Assembly (NCBI GenBank): GCA_964471865.1
Contig: CAYYHU010000002.1
Location: 62,001 to 126,000 of the forward strand
DNA length: 64,000 nt
DNA from: CAYMUC01 sp964471865
Lineage (GTDB): Bacteria > Actinomycetota > Acidimicrobiia > Acidimicrobiales > Ilumatobacteraceae
Reading direction: 5' to 3'
This document shows positions 27,189-36,015 of the stretch, in pieces (the first letter of the stretch is position 1; every line of letters begins with the position of its first letter). A program made the translations under genes and the position numbers. A model generated the notes under the pieces. That model saw only the letters and a program-made list of their open reading frames with translations, did no database searches and was not told the origin of the DNA.

Positions 27189-27392
27189 TCAGCGAGGAGG
27201 CGCCTCATCGGACTCGTCGTCGCCACGGGTTGCGGTCCGAGAACCTGCAGGGACCAAGAACGCCACGCAGGCCACACCGAACACGATGCTTCCCCCCACG
27301 ACAAGGGCATCTCCGGCTCGCGCTCCCGACCACCCGAACAGCACTGCGGATGCCATGAACGCGATCCATCCGATCTGATGAAGCCGGGGCAC
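27189..27392 (-). CDS. small two-helix membrane protein
   Basis: 67 residues with two hydrophobic helices (about 8-24, IGWIAFMASAVLFGW; and 28-49, ALVVGGSIVFGVACVAFLVP) and a charged C-terminal tail (TATRGDDESDEAPP). Starts at GTG. No recognised family. It sits between a VOC gene and an SDR gene; the hydrophobic pattern with a charged tail is unlikely by chance, but this is a short hypothetical. Confidence 0.5.
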   Translation of the reverse strand: MPRLHQIGWIAFMASAVLFGWSGARAGDALVVGGSIVFGVACVAFLVPAGSRTATRGDDESDEAPPR

Positions 27393-27424
27393 GTCTCGAT
27401 CGTAGAAGGGACTCAGCTCGGTCC

Positions 27425-28201
27425 CTACCGGTTACCGCCGTTGACGGTCAGGGTCTGACCCGTGACCCACGAGGCCGCTGAGGAGGCCAAGAACACCACG
27501 GCATTCGCCACGTCCTCGGCGGTTCCGAGGCGACCCAGGGGAATTCCAAGCCGCTTGGCCAACTCGGGCAACCCTTCCTCGGTGACGCCGAAGAATTCCA
27601 TGAACACCTCGGTGGGTACCGGACCGGGGGCGATGCCGTTGACTCGAATCCCGCGCGGTGCGAGCTCCGCCGACAAAGTCCGGGTGAGACTGTCCACGCC
27701 CGCCTTGGCTGCTGCATACGGGCCGTTGTTCGGGGACGGCTTGACCGCCGCACCCGAGGAGATGTTGATGATGGACCCGCCATCATCGAGAACTCTGGCG
27801 GCCGCCCGAGCCCCGGTGAACACCGCTCTCAGGTTGAGGTCCATCTGATAGTCCCACTGCCGGTCCGGCATATCGGCGAGATGGCGAGGAGTCCGATCAT
27901 CGGCACCTCCTGCATTCGACACCCACAACGTCACGTGTCCCATCTCGGCCTTGGCGCGATCGGCGAGTTCGTCCACGAAGGCGCCATCGATGATGTCACC
28001 CGCGATCGCCAGGGCTCGGCGGCCTCGTTCGCGCACCTGCTCGGCCACAGCCTCGATTTCCTTCGAGCGTCGGGCGGTGAGGATCACGTCGCATCCCGCC
28101 TCGGCGAGACCCACCGCAATACCGGCCCCGATTCCTCGACCGGCACCGGTGACCACTGCGACCCCACCCTCGAGCGAGAACCGTTCCAAAATCGTGTCCA
28201 T
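27425..28201 (-). CDS. SDR family oxidoreductase
   Basis: A 258-residue classical SDR: cofactor motif TGAGRGIGAG near residue 18, NAGG near 95, catalytic Ser in INISSGAAV, Y-A-A-A-K in GPYAAAKAG, and RVNGIAPGPVPTEVF after it. The start is fixed by a strong Shine-Dalgarno (GGGGAGG at 28207-28213, five bases before ATG); the open frame continues upstream but is not family-like. Divergent from the P450 gene with a 258-base shared regulatory region, so it may act on the same substrate, for example dehydrogenating a hydroxylated product (inference). Confidence 0.87.
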   Translation of the reverse strand: MDTILERFSLEGGVAVVTGAGRGIGAGIAVGLAEAGCDVILTARRSKEIEAVAEQVRERGRRALAIAGDIIDGAFVDELADRAKAEMGHVTLWVSNAGGADDRTPRHLADMPDRQWDYQMDLNLRAVFTGARAAARVLDDGGSIINISSGAAVKPSPNNGPYAAAKAGVDSLTRTLSAELAPRGIRVNGIAPGPVPTEVFMEFFGVTEEGLPELAKRLGIPLGRLGTAEDVANAVVFLASSAASWVTGQTLTVNGGNR

Positions 28202-28253
28202 CGTGGCCTCCCCGGCAAACCATCGCGACTTCCGCTCATCGGAGGCCGCATGA

Positions 28254-28263
28254 CGCATATGCG
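28254..28263. promoter_or_regulatory. palindrome in the SDR/P450 divergent region
   Basis: CGCATATGCG is a perfect 10-base palindrome, 52 bases upstream of the SDR start and about 197 bases upstream of the P450 start. It is a possible operator for a dimeric repressor, but no regulator gene is adjacent. The rest of the 258-base divergent region shows no gene. Ten-base palindromes also occur by chance. Confidence 0.25.
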
Positions 28264-28459
28264 CAGAGTCGACGCTAGACGTCACCTGCGTCCACCCCCG
28301 AGCCCGGGATCTCTCGCCACGATCACAGCCGAGACCGCTCACTACAGTCACGATCACGAGACCACGCCACCAGCGACTGTGCCACGCCCTACCCCGACCG
28401 GGGCCGGACGGATACACAGGTACTGCGACGGTGGCAGCACCTCCAAGGAGACATCGGCG

Positions 28460-29761
28460 ATGACCTCGAGTTCTTTGGACCAACGAGTCGACACCCTGAT
28501 CCAACGGGATCAAGACGCGATCGCGTGCCCGTATCCGCTCTTCGCGGATCTGCGCGGCCACGAGGGCGTTGTCTACAACCACACGCTCGGCGCCTGGCTC
28601 ATCACGCGCTACGACGATGTGCGGGCCATTCTGCGCGACACCGAAAGGTTCTCGAGCGCGTTTCCCACCGGACCCGAATCCTCAGGAGCGAATCTGGCGC
28701 GCCGGATCGGAGAACTCATGGAGGATCCCGAGATGGCCGCACTGATGGGTTCGGCCTCATTGGGACGTGGACGAGCCGCAGTGCTTCTCAACGCCGATCC
28801 CCCGGATCACCGTCGTCAACGCCGGCTCGTCAACCCCGCGTTCAAACCAGACCGCCTGCGGGCGTTCGAGCCTGCGATCATCGAGACCACTCGGCGCCTG
28901 ATCGCTGAGTTGAGTGACGAACTGGGGACCCAGGGCGCTGTCGACATCGTTTCGCGCTTCGCCGTCGGCCTGCCCATGACCATCATTGCGTTAGTTCTGG
29001 GAGTTCCCGACAGTGAACTCGCCACGTTCAAGCGGTGGTCCGATGATCTCGTGATGCCGGTGGGAAATGCCGATCCGTCACTCGAGCAGGTTCGTGGCTT
29101 CATGATTTCGACCAGGGAGTTCAACGAGTACTTCCTGGCCGAAATCGCCAACCGGCGCGCTGAGCCGACCTCGGACATCCTGTCCGATATCGCCAATGCC
29201 GAAATCGACGGTGAGGAACTCACCGACGATGAACAGTTGGGAATGCTGCGTCAGTTCCTCGTGGCCGGAAACGAAACGACGACGAAGTTGATCACCAACA
29301 TCGTGCGCGCCCTGGCCGAGGATCCCGACTTGCAGGCCCGAGTGCGCAGCGATCGAAGCCTGATCGAGCCGTTGGTCGAGGAAATGTTGCGGATCGAGGC
29401 TCCCGTGGGTGGGCTGTTCCGCAAGACCAAAGTGGATGTCGAGATCGGCGGCACTCCGATCCCCGCCGGCCAGCACCTCTGGTTGCTGTTCGCGTCGGCG
29501 AATCGGGACGGATGCAAATTCGCAGATCCTGATGCGATCACCGTGGACCGCGCCAATGTGAAAGAGCATCTGGCGTTCGGTAACGGCGAACACTTCTGCC
29601 CCGGTGCGGGTCTCGCTCGCACCGAGGCTCGCATCGCGATCGAGCTGCTTCTCGATGCCCTCGACGACATCCGTCTCAGCGACACCAACGATTTCCGTTT
29701 CGAAGACTCCTTCGTGCTGCGAGGACTCAAGGCTTTGTGGGTGTCGGCGACCCCGCGCTGA
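28460..29761 (+). CDS. cytochrome P450
   Basis: A 433-residue soluble bacterial P450. I-helix oxygen-activation motif AGNETTT, ExxR motif in VEEMLRIEAP, and heme loop FGNGEHFCPGAGLAR with the cysteine ligand. The N-terminal region FADLRGHEGVV, and later ITRYDDV, is normal. It resembles actinobacterial CYP families acting on sterols or fatty acids, but substrate is not predictable. The start is supported by AAGGAG nine bases upstream of the ATG. No ferredoxin or ferredoxin reductase gene is adjacent. The next gene (amidohydrolase) follows after 49 bases on the same strand. Confidence 0.92.
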   Translation: MTSSSLDQRVDTLIQRDQDAIACPYPLFADLRGHEGVVYNHTLGAWLITRYDDVRAILRDTERFSSAFPTGPESSGANLARRIGELMEDPEMAALMGSASLGRGRAAVLLNADPPDHRRQRRLVNPAFKPDRLRAFEPAIIETTRRLIAELSDELGTQGAVDIVSRFAVGLPMTIIALVLGVPDSELATFKRWSDDLVMPVGNADPSLEQVRGFMISTREFNEYFLAEIANRRAEPTSDILSDIANAEIDGEELTDDEQLGMLRQFLVAGNETTTKLITNIVRALAEDPDLQARVRSDRSLIEPLVEEMLRIEAPVGGLFRKTKVDVEIGGTPIPAGQHLWLLFASANRDGCKFADPDAITVDRANVKEHLAFGNGEHFCPGAGLARTEARIAIELLLDALDDIRLSDTNDFRFEDSFVLRGLKALWVSATPR

Positions 29762-29810
29762 TGACCAGGTCCCGATCACTGCTGTGATGTCACCGGCGGA
29801 GACGAACGAG

Positions 29811-31574
29811 ATGACCGGCGTTCGAACGGTGATTCGCAACGCCCGAATCGTCGATGGGTCAGGCGCCCCGGCGCACTCTGGCGATGTCGTCATGGACAAC
29901 GGAGTGATCACCGAGGTCACCAGCGCCGGAGCAGCCATCGCCGGACCACGAGCCCAGGTGATCGACGCCGACGGTGCGGTGCTCACCCCCGGTTTCGTCG
30001 ACGTTCATACCCATTACGACGCTCAGGTCTCGTGGGATCCCTATCTGACTCCGAGTTCTTGGCATGGAGTGACCACAGCAGTCATGGGGAACTGCGGTGT
30101 CGGGTTCGCACCAGCGCATCCCAACCGCCACGACTGGTTGATCGAACTGATGGAAGGAGTCGAAGACATTCCGGGTTCGGCGATGACCGAAGGGATCACC
30201 TGGGACTGGGAAACCTTCCCCGAGTATCTCGACGCGATCGAACGTCGGCCCCACGTCCTCGACATCGGAACCCAGATCGCGCATGGCCCGTTGCGGGCCT
30301 ATGTGATGGGCGATCGTGGGGCGGCCAACGAGGTGGCCACTGGTGACGATCTCGCCGAGATGTCACGGCTCGTCACCGAGGCCCTTCGCGCCGGAGCTCT
30401 CGGCTTCTCCACCAGTCGCACCCCGATTCACCGATCCAAATCCGGTGAGTTGGTTCCGGGAACGACAGCCAGCCATGACGAGTTGTTCGCCATCGGAGAC
30501 GCGATGGCCCGAGCCGGACATGGGATCCTTCAGTACGCGCCCGAACACATCGCGCTTCTCGATCAGGAATGGTCATGGATGCGGGACTTCGCCTCTCGCA
30601 CGGGTCGTACGGTGAGCGTCAATCTGAATCAGGACGATCGAGCCCCGGATCTCTGGACCGACGTGCTCGCAGCGCTCGACTCCGCCGCCCAGGATGGACT
30701 CCCGATCGTCGCCCAGGTGGCGGGACGCTCCATCGGCATTCTGATGTGCCTCGCGGGCAGTCTGCACCCGTTGATGTTCCACCCCGCCTACACCGAACTC
30801 GACGACCTCGACACGAACCGTCGCCTCGCCGCTCTGGCGGACACCGAACGTCGGCGCCGGATCATCGAGGAGGTGCCAAACGATGGTCTCCTCCAGCGAG
30901 TGGTGATCGACCGGGCCCAACGCCTCTGGCTCGTGGATGGTGCCGCCATCGACTACGAGCCCGACCCGAGCACATCGATAGCCTCGCTCGCGGCCCGCAG
31001 CGGCCGACCGGTGATGGAGATCATTCTCGACCACCTGCTCAGCCGCGATGGCGAGGGCATGATCTACGCCCCACTGTTCAACTACGCCTACGGGGACCTG
31101 TCGATGACCGAGGCATTGTTGCGCCACCCGTCCACGCGCAATGGACTCTCTGACGCCGGCGCCCATTGTGGAGCTATCTGTGATGGTGGGACCCCCACAT
31201 TCATGCTGACGCATTGGGTTCGTGACCGCGCTCGCGGAGCCCGCCTCCCACTCGAACACGTCATCCACCGCCAGACGCGCCAGACCGCGCTACTTCACGG
31301 ACTCGCCGACCGAGGACTGATCGCTCCCGGATACCGAGCCGATACCAACCTCATCGATCTCGAAGCCCTCGGTTTCGACCGCCCTCAGATGGCCTACGAC
31401 CTCCCTGGGGCCGGCCGGCGCCTCGTTCAGCGCGCCCATGGATATGTCGCCACCTTCGTGGCCGGGGTGCGAACCGTCGATCACGACACGTTCACCGAGG
31501 CCCTTCCTGGACGCCTGATTCGAGGACCGCAACCTGACCCGTCACGATCGAGGTCCCGCACCGAACTGGGGTGA
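29811..31574 (+). CDS. N-acyl-D-amino-acid deacylase-like amidohydrolase
   Basis: 587 residues, amidohydrolase superfamily (D-aminoacylase/COG3653-like). The metal-binding HTHYDAQ lies at residues 66-72, and MGNCGVGFAP carries the conserved Cys95 that ligates zinc in D-aminoacylases. Further ligands probably come from H residues in YAPEHIAL and from the late Asp in GLSDAGAHCG. These enzymes hydrolyse N-acyl-D-amino acids, but many members have unknown substrates. Start set at the second ATG (MTGVRTVIRNARIV), which has GGAG nine bases upstream. Likely co-transcribed with the P450. Confidence 0.85.
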   Translation: MTGVRTVIRNARIVDGSGAPAHSGDVVMDNGVITEVTSAGAAIAGPRAQVIDADGAVLTPGFVDVHTHYDAQVSWDPYLTPSSWHGVTTAVMGNCGVGFAPAHPNRHDWLIELMEGVEDIPGSAMTEGITWDWETFPEYLDAIERRPHVLDIGTQIAHGPLRAYVMGDRGAANEVATGDDLAEMSRLVTEALRAGALGFSTSRTPIHRSKSGELVPGTTASHDELFAIGDAMARAGHGILQYAPEHIALLDQEWSWMRDFASRTGRTVSVNLNQDDRAPDLWTDVLAALDSAAQDGLPIVAQVAGRSIGILMCLAGSLHPLMFHPAYTELDDLDTNRRLAALADTERRRRIIEEVPNDGLLQRVVIDRAQRLWLVDGAAIDYEPDPSTSIASLAARSGRPVMEIILDHLLSRDGEGMIYAPLFNYAYGDLSMTEALLRHPSTRNGLSDAGAHCGAICDGGTPTFMLTHWVRDRARGARLPLEHVIHRQTRQTALLHGLADRGLIAPGYRADTNLIDLEALGFDRPQMAYDLPGAGRRLVQRAHGYVATFVAGVRTVDHDTFTEALPGRLIRGPQPDPSRSRSRTELG

Positions 31575-31578
31575 TACC

Positions 31579-31593
31579 CCGGTGCGGCACCGG
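31579..31593. terminator. palindromic hairpin after amidohydrolase
   Basis: CCGGTGC and GCACCGG flank a single G, so a 6-bp GC-rich stem with a 3-base loop can form four bases after the amidohydrolase stop. No T-run follows, so if it terminates transcription it is of the U-less type. It could also be a protein-binding palindrome. The remaining bases up to the helicase start show nothing else recognisable. Confidence 0.4.
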
Positions 31594-31776
31594 TGCAGTG
31601 AGCCTTCCCCAGTCCCATCGGGCGCTACCGCCGTCGATGATTTGATGATCTGCCCACATCGGCCGTCATCCCGATAGTCTCAGAAGGCTTCGTCATCGAG
31701 GACGCAGCGCCGTTGGCCACCTCTCCCCTCACGGGTCGATGTCTGCACAGCGGACTTCATCGAGAAAGCCAACAGT

Positions 31777-33162
31777 GTGACCACCTCCCATGACGCCCCC
31801 GCGCGTCCTTCCGACGTCTCGACGCGCGGATTCGCCGACTTGGGCGTTCCCGCCGCCATCTGCACCGCACTCACCTCCCAAGGCCTCATCGAACCGTTCC
31901 CGATCCAACGGGCGACGGTGCCCGACATCCTGCAGGGACGCGACGTCCTGGGTCGCGGACGCACCGGTTCAGGTAAGACCCTCGCATTCGGTCTTGGCGT
32001 CATCGGACGTCTGTCGGCGTCGTCGGGTCGTCGTAGACCTCGCCGGCCACGCGGCCTCATCCTCGCCCCGACGCGCGAACTCGTTGCCCAGATCGAGCGC
32101 ACCATCACCCCGCTGGCACGGCTGATGAAACTCTCCACCACGACGGTGTTCGGAGGCGTCGGCCAGCGTCCCCAGGTCGATGCGCTCGCCCGCGGAGTGG
32201 ACATCGTGATCGCAACACCGGGTCGGCTCGAGGACCTCATCTCCCAGCGCCACTGCGACCTCGGCGGAGTCGAAATCTGTGTACTCGACGAAGCCGACCA
32301 CATGGCGGATCTCGGTTTCCTCCCGGTCGTGAAGCGTCTCCTCGATCAGATTCCCCGAAAGTCCCAGCATCTGTTGTTCTCCGCGACCCTCGACGGCGGT
32401 ATCGGCGTGCTCGTGAATCGATACCTCCACACACCTGTGACCCACTCCGTGGACTCGGAACATTCTCCAGTCGAGGCGATGACCCACCATGTGCTCCACA
32501 TCACGGACCAGGACCGCCTCGGTGTGATCCTGGATCTCGCATCTGCCCCCGGTCGCACGATCGTGTTCACCCGTACCAAACATCGATCCAAGACCCTGGC
32601 CCAGACCCTGAACGCGAACGGGGTTCCCGCGGTCGAAATGCACGGCAATCTCTCCCAAAACGCCCGCACCCGTAACCTCGCGGCGTTTGCCGACGGCAGC
32701 GCGACGACTCTTGTGGCGACCGACATCGCAGCACGAGGCATCCACGTCGACGAGGTCACTTTGGTGATCCACGCCGATCCGCCCCTCGAGCACAAGGCGT
32801 ATCTGCACCGCAGCGGACGCACAGCGCGAGCTGGACACAGTGGCGTCGTGGTGACCCTCGCCCTTCCCAGCCAACGCCGTGAAGTGAGCACCCTGATGCG
32901 ACGGGCTGCTCTCGAGCCCACGGTCACGTCGGTTACACCGGCCTCACCCGTGCTGACAGACATTGCGCCGGGTGAACGTCATCGTCGTGTGCGACCGCAT
33001 GGCCCGAATGCGGTTGGCGGAGTCGCTACAGCGGTGCCTGCTCGCCGCAGCGACCGCCGCGGATCTCGCAACACCAACCGGACCCGCCCGTCATCGGATC
33101 AGCGACCCAACCCTCACGGTCGTCGCAATCGTGGACGTAATGGAACCGGTGGTCGGGCTTGA
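31777..33162 (+). CDS. DEAD-box ATP-dependent RNA helicase
   Basis: 461 residues with the full DEAD-box set: Q motif region PFPIQRATVPDIL, Walker A GRGRTGSGKT, PTREL, TPGRL, DEAD in VLDEADHMADLGF, SAT in LLFSATL, ARG in DIAARGIHV, and HRSGRTARAG. The C-terminal tail (about 400-461) is very basic and Arg/Gly/Asn rich, typical of RhlE-like helicases that bind structured RNA in ribosome assembly or cold adaptation. GTG start after a leader of about 180 bases, a length seen for regulated helicase mRNAs. Convergent with the LPXTG protein gene. Confidence 0.92.
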   Translation: MTTSHDAPARPSDVSTRGFADLGVPAAICTALTSQGLIEPFPIQRATVPDILQGRDVLGRGRTGSGKTLAFGLGVIGRLSASSGRRRPRRPRGLILAPTRELVAQIERTITPLARLMKLSTTTVFGGVGQRPQVDALARGVDIVIATPGRLEDLISQRHCDLGGVEICVLDEADHMADLGFLPVVKRLLDQIPRKSQHLLFSATLDGGIGVLVNRYLHTPVTHSVDSEHSPVEAMTHHVLHITDQDRLGVILDLASAPGRTIVFTRTKHRSKTLAQTLNANGVPAVEMHGNLSQNARTRNLAAFADGSATTLVATDIAARGIHVDEVTLVIHADPPLEHKAYLHRSGRTARAGHSGVVVTLALPSQRREVSTLMRRAALEPTVTSVTPASPVLTDIAPGERHRRVRPHGPNAVGGVATAVPARRSDRRGSRNTNRTRPSSDQRPNPHGRRNRGRNGTGGRA

Positions 33163-33408
33163 GCACTCTTGTCGTGTCACCGATTCCGCACTTGACCGAC
33201 TCCATCCCGGAGCAAGACTAAAAAACCTGACCCCACTGCACCCGGCGCAAGCCTTCTACGGCCGCCGACGGCGTCAGGGTCAACCAGGTCGGATGTACGC
33301 AACGGCGAGGCCCTCGACCTTGCGCCCGAGTTCTCCATCGGGACGAGGACGACGACGGGAAGGACTCGACGCACCGATCCACGCAAGCGGTGCCACCACA
33401 GGTAGCGA

Positions 33409-35340
33409 CTAATTCGCTATCTGGCGACGCCGAGCGACCAGTGCCAGCAGGCCGACTGCGGTTAGGAGCACCGCCATCGGAATCGTTCGGTCGCCTTCAC
33501 GACCGGTGCTGGGAAGCCTGCTGACGGTGGGGTTGACGATCACTCCGAGATTCGCCGATCGTTGCGCACCCGCCTGGCTGAGACCGTTCACCTGAAGCGT
33601 GTGCTCACCTACGACGATGCCCACCAGGTCGACATCGCCGATGAACGTGCCGTCAGGGGCGACGGCCAGCGAACCCAGATAACGCGGTTCGGAAAACAGC
33701 CAAATGTCGACGATGCTGCCTGGCAAGAATCCCAAGCCATCCACGTTGGCCCGTCCCGCCTCTTCCAGGGTCAAGATCTCGCGCCCCTCATCGGTGGTGT
33801 CGATGATGCAGGCGTCTCGCGAGCAATCGCCCCTCAGACGCAACTCGAACCGATCACTCTCGAGCACCAGAGACTCATCCTCGGTGAACACGTTCACGTC
33901 GATGGGTTCACCGGCCTCGACCACCAGTGTGTCCCCAGCCGACACCCGGGGTAGATCGCCCCCGATGGTCACCGGTGTCGGGACATCGGAAGTCGACGGT
34001 GGCGTCGTCGTCTCAGGGGCCACCGACTCACTCGGTAGTGAGGTCTCAGGAGACTCCGAGGTGGGAACCGTCGTGGTCGTCGCGGGGATCACCGTCGTCG
34101 GCGGAGGTGGCGGCACGACCGTCGAGTTGCCCGGCGCCACCTCGATGGTCAACGACACGACGCTCCGCGCCCTCACCAGGGGTACGGGAAGAGAACCCGA
34201 ATAGTCCTCCAGAACGCTGGCTGACAGGATGACCGTGACGGTACCCCCAGTCACCGGCACACCACTGATCGCCCCAGTGGTGGCCAGGTTGAGCCCGCCG
34301 GGAAGTGAAGGCGAACCTGCGGCCAGCGACCATGAGATGTCGCCCGTCGGAGTTCCAGCACTCGCCGCCGTAGTGAACGCCTCAGTAAAGGTTGCCGCAA
34401 GTTGGGCCGAATAAGCCACACCGGCCGTGGCTGCAGGCAACGTGGTCGTGGTGATGTTCACCGTGTTGATCCGTACGTAGCTCGCAACGTCTCCTGCAGC
34501 GACGTAGGTGGGCGGCAAAAAGCCGGTCTGTGTGACCGAGGTGGTGACACCGGACAGTCCAGCACCTCCAGTGCCAGCGCCGTTGCCCCCGAAAGCGTCT
34601 GTCCCTGAGCCACCGCCACCACCAGAAATGCCACCGCCACCGCCGCCGCCGGCCACCCCTCGAAAGAGAGTGACGCTCGCTCCATCACCACCCCGGCCAG
34701 GGGGCGTGCCGGTTGCGCTCTGGCCGTCCTGACCCGCCACTGGGCTGCCGCTACCGGAGGTGCCGAGCCCACCCGCACCGCCCGCGGCCGGGTCGGTCGC
34801 ACCTCTGGCCGTGGGGACCGCTCCGAAGCCGCTGCCCCCAGCGGCGGTGTAACTCGCGCACCCCTTGCCACCACCGGACCTCGATGCCCCGCCTCCCCCG
34901 GCGGCCACAATCATCTCGATACCATTGAGTGTCACCGCCGAGGCCCCGCCACCACCGGCGCCGGCCGCACCGGTTCCGTCGTTGCCCGTAGAGTTCCCTC
35001 CGTTGCCACCTGACCGAGCTCCGCCACCACCCAGGGCTCCCGTGGTGGCAGTGTTCAAAGTGATGGATCCTCCGTCCTCGCCGAGGATCCAATTCACCGA
35101 ATCACCAGGGCTCACCCCAAGAGGGGTCCTCACGCGGCAGCCCTGCCCACCCGAGTAGTTGATGATGTACACCGAATTCCCGCCTCGGCCTCCGGAGACC
35201 TCGATCTCGACCACGTCGACACCAGATGGCACCGTGAAAGATGGCGCTGGCACCGCCATGGCGGGGTTGGCACCCGACGCCACCGCCGGAAGAAGCAATG
35301 ATGCCAGCCATACCAACGAGAGACGACGGGCTGTCGACAT
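33409..35340 (-). CDS. sortase-anchored (LPSTG) glycine-rich surface protein
   Basis: 643 residues. A signal peptide (LSLVWLASLLLPAVASGA) is followed by a glycine-rich domain (about 30-275) with long runs such as GGGGGGISGGGGGSG. Then come an Ig-like/He_PIG-type domain (about 285-390; GVAYSAQLAA, then GLNLATTGAISGVPVTGG), a Pro/Thr/Ser linker, a further beta domain, and a C-terminal sorting signal: LPSTG, hydrophobic segment MAVLLTAVGLLALVA, basic end RRRQ. It would be covalently attached to the wall by a sortase, none of which is in this window. GGAGG five bases upstream (35346-35350) supports the ATG chosen. Confidence 0.85.
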   Translation of the reverse strand: MSTARRLSLVWLASLLLPAVASGANPAMAVPAPSFTVPSGVDVVEIEVSGGRGGNSVYIINYSGGQGCRVRTPLGVSPGDSVNWILGEDGGSITLNTATTGALGGGGARSGGNGGNSTGNDGTGAAGAGGGGASAVTLNGIEMIVAAGGGGASRSGGGKGCASYTAAGGSGFGAVPTARGATDPAAGGAGGLGTSGSGSPVAGQDGQSATGTPPGRGGDGASVTLFRGVAGGGGGGGISGGGGGSGTDAFGGNGAGTGGAGLSGVTTSVTQTGFLPPTYVAAGDVASYVRINTVNITTTTLPAATAGVAYSAQLAATFTEAFTTAASAGTPTGDISWSLAAGSPSLPGGLNLATTGAISGVPVTGGTVTVILSASVLEDYSGSLPVPLVRARSVVSLTIEVAPGNSTVVPPPPPTTVIPATTTTVPTSESPETSLPSESVAPETTTPPSTSDVPTPVTIGGDLPRVSAGDTLVVEAGEPIDVNVFTEDESLVLESDRFELRLRGDCSRDACIIDTTDEGREILTLEEAGRANVDGLGFLPGSIVDIWLFSEPRYLGSLAVAPDGTFIGDVDLVGIVVGEHTLQVNGLSQAGAQRSANLGVIVNPTVSRLPSTGREGDRTIPMAVLLTAVGLLALVARRRQIAN

Positions 35341-35809
35341 TGAGTCCTCCAGAACTGCCACAACGAAATCTCTCTCGATGTTACAAACATTCTTTTAGAA
35401 ACTTCGCCAAGGCTTAGAGTTCCTCGGGGGACGGCATGGCCTTCGAAAATCAGCGCAAAGGGTCGGACCGCATGTCTCGACGATGGGAGTCGCCGAGAGC
35501 CTGCGCCTGGCTACGACGACCAGGCAGACAGTCGACCATGGCCACTTGAGCAGTTCGCTAACGAGCCCTCGGGCGATAGGTGCTCCGAGGCCAGCAGAAT
35601 TCGGGTCCAACGCACCAGGAGCATCCGCCACGGCAAGGCTCGGACGACTATCAGAGCCTCGGCAGTCGCTCATCTGGACGATGCGGGAACGGCGATCTGG
35701 TCGAGGCGCTGCCTCGAGCACTCTCGAGTTGTCTCCGTCTCGCCAATCGCTGTGCCCCGACCCGACGCGCCTGGCTTCGTCAACTCACGGACTGTGGTCC
35801 GGGAAGCAG
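35341..35809. other. gene-free region between LPXTG gene and tRNA-Leu
   Basis: About 470 bases with no supported gene. The first 60 bases are unusually AT-rich (around TGTTACAAACATTCTTTTAG) and probably hold the promoter of the minus-strand LPXTG gene. The remainder contains only short open frames with no protein-like character. I see no repeat array, second tRNA or clear terminator. Confidence 0.5.
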
Positions 35810-35892
35810 TGCCCGAGGTGGGACTCGAACCCACACGATCTTGCGATCAACGGATTTTGAGTCCGCCGCGTCTGCCATTCCGCCACTCGGGC
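35810..35892 (-). tRNA. tRNA-Leu (anticodon CAA)
   Basis: A class II tRNA folds cleanly. The acceptor stem is GCCCGAG / CTCGGGC with discriminator A. The anticodon stem GCGGA / TCCGT closes the loop CTCAAAA, anticodon CAA reading UUG. The long variable arm is GATC-GCAA-GATC, and the T arm GTGGG-TTCGAGT-CCCAC. The 3' CCA is not encoded. It stands alone, about 120 bases upstream of fabD on the opposite strand. Confidence 0.95.
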
Positions 35893-35964
35893 CGGGCAGC
35901 GACACGATAGCGGTCCGAACCACCTACCGCCGAGTAGCCAGCCTGGATACCTCTGGAGCGTCTA

Positions 35965-35976
35965 ACGTCGCGACGT
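35965..35976. promoter_or_regulatory. 12-base palindrome upstream of fabD
   Basis: ACGTCGCGACGT is perfectly self-complementary and lies 39 bases before the fabD start, where an operator for the fatty acid synthesis operon would be expected. No regulator is encoded nearby and TCGA/CGCG-rich words are common here, so chance is a real alternative. Confidence 0.3.
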
Positions 35977-36015
35977 CAGGGGTCGAACTCACGAGAAAGC
36001 GCCCACACGATCACG

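Noticed and set aside
32963..33412. Plus-strand open frame overlapping the helicase 3' end
   Set aside because: Out-of-frame reading of the basic helicase tail plus the intergenic region; no family features.
34550..35050. Possible tandem repeat or CRISPR-like array
   Set aside because: The periodic GGTGGC-type sequence is coding for the glycine-rich region of the LPXTG protein; there are no regular spacers.
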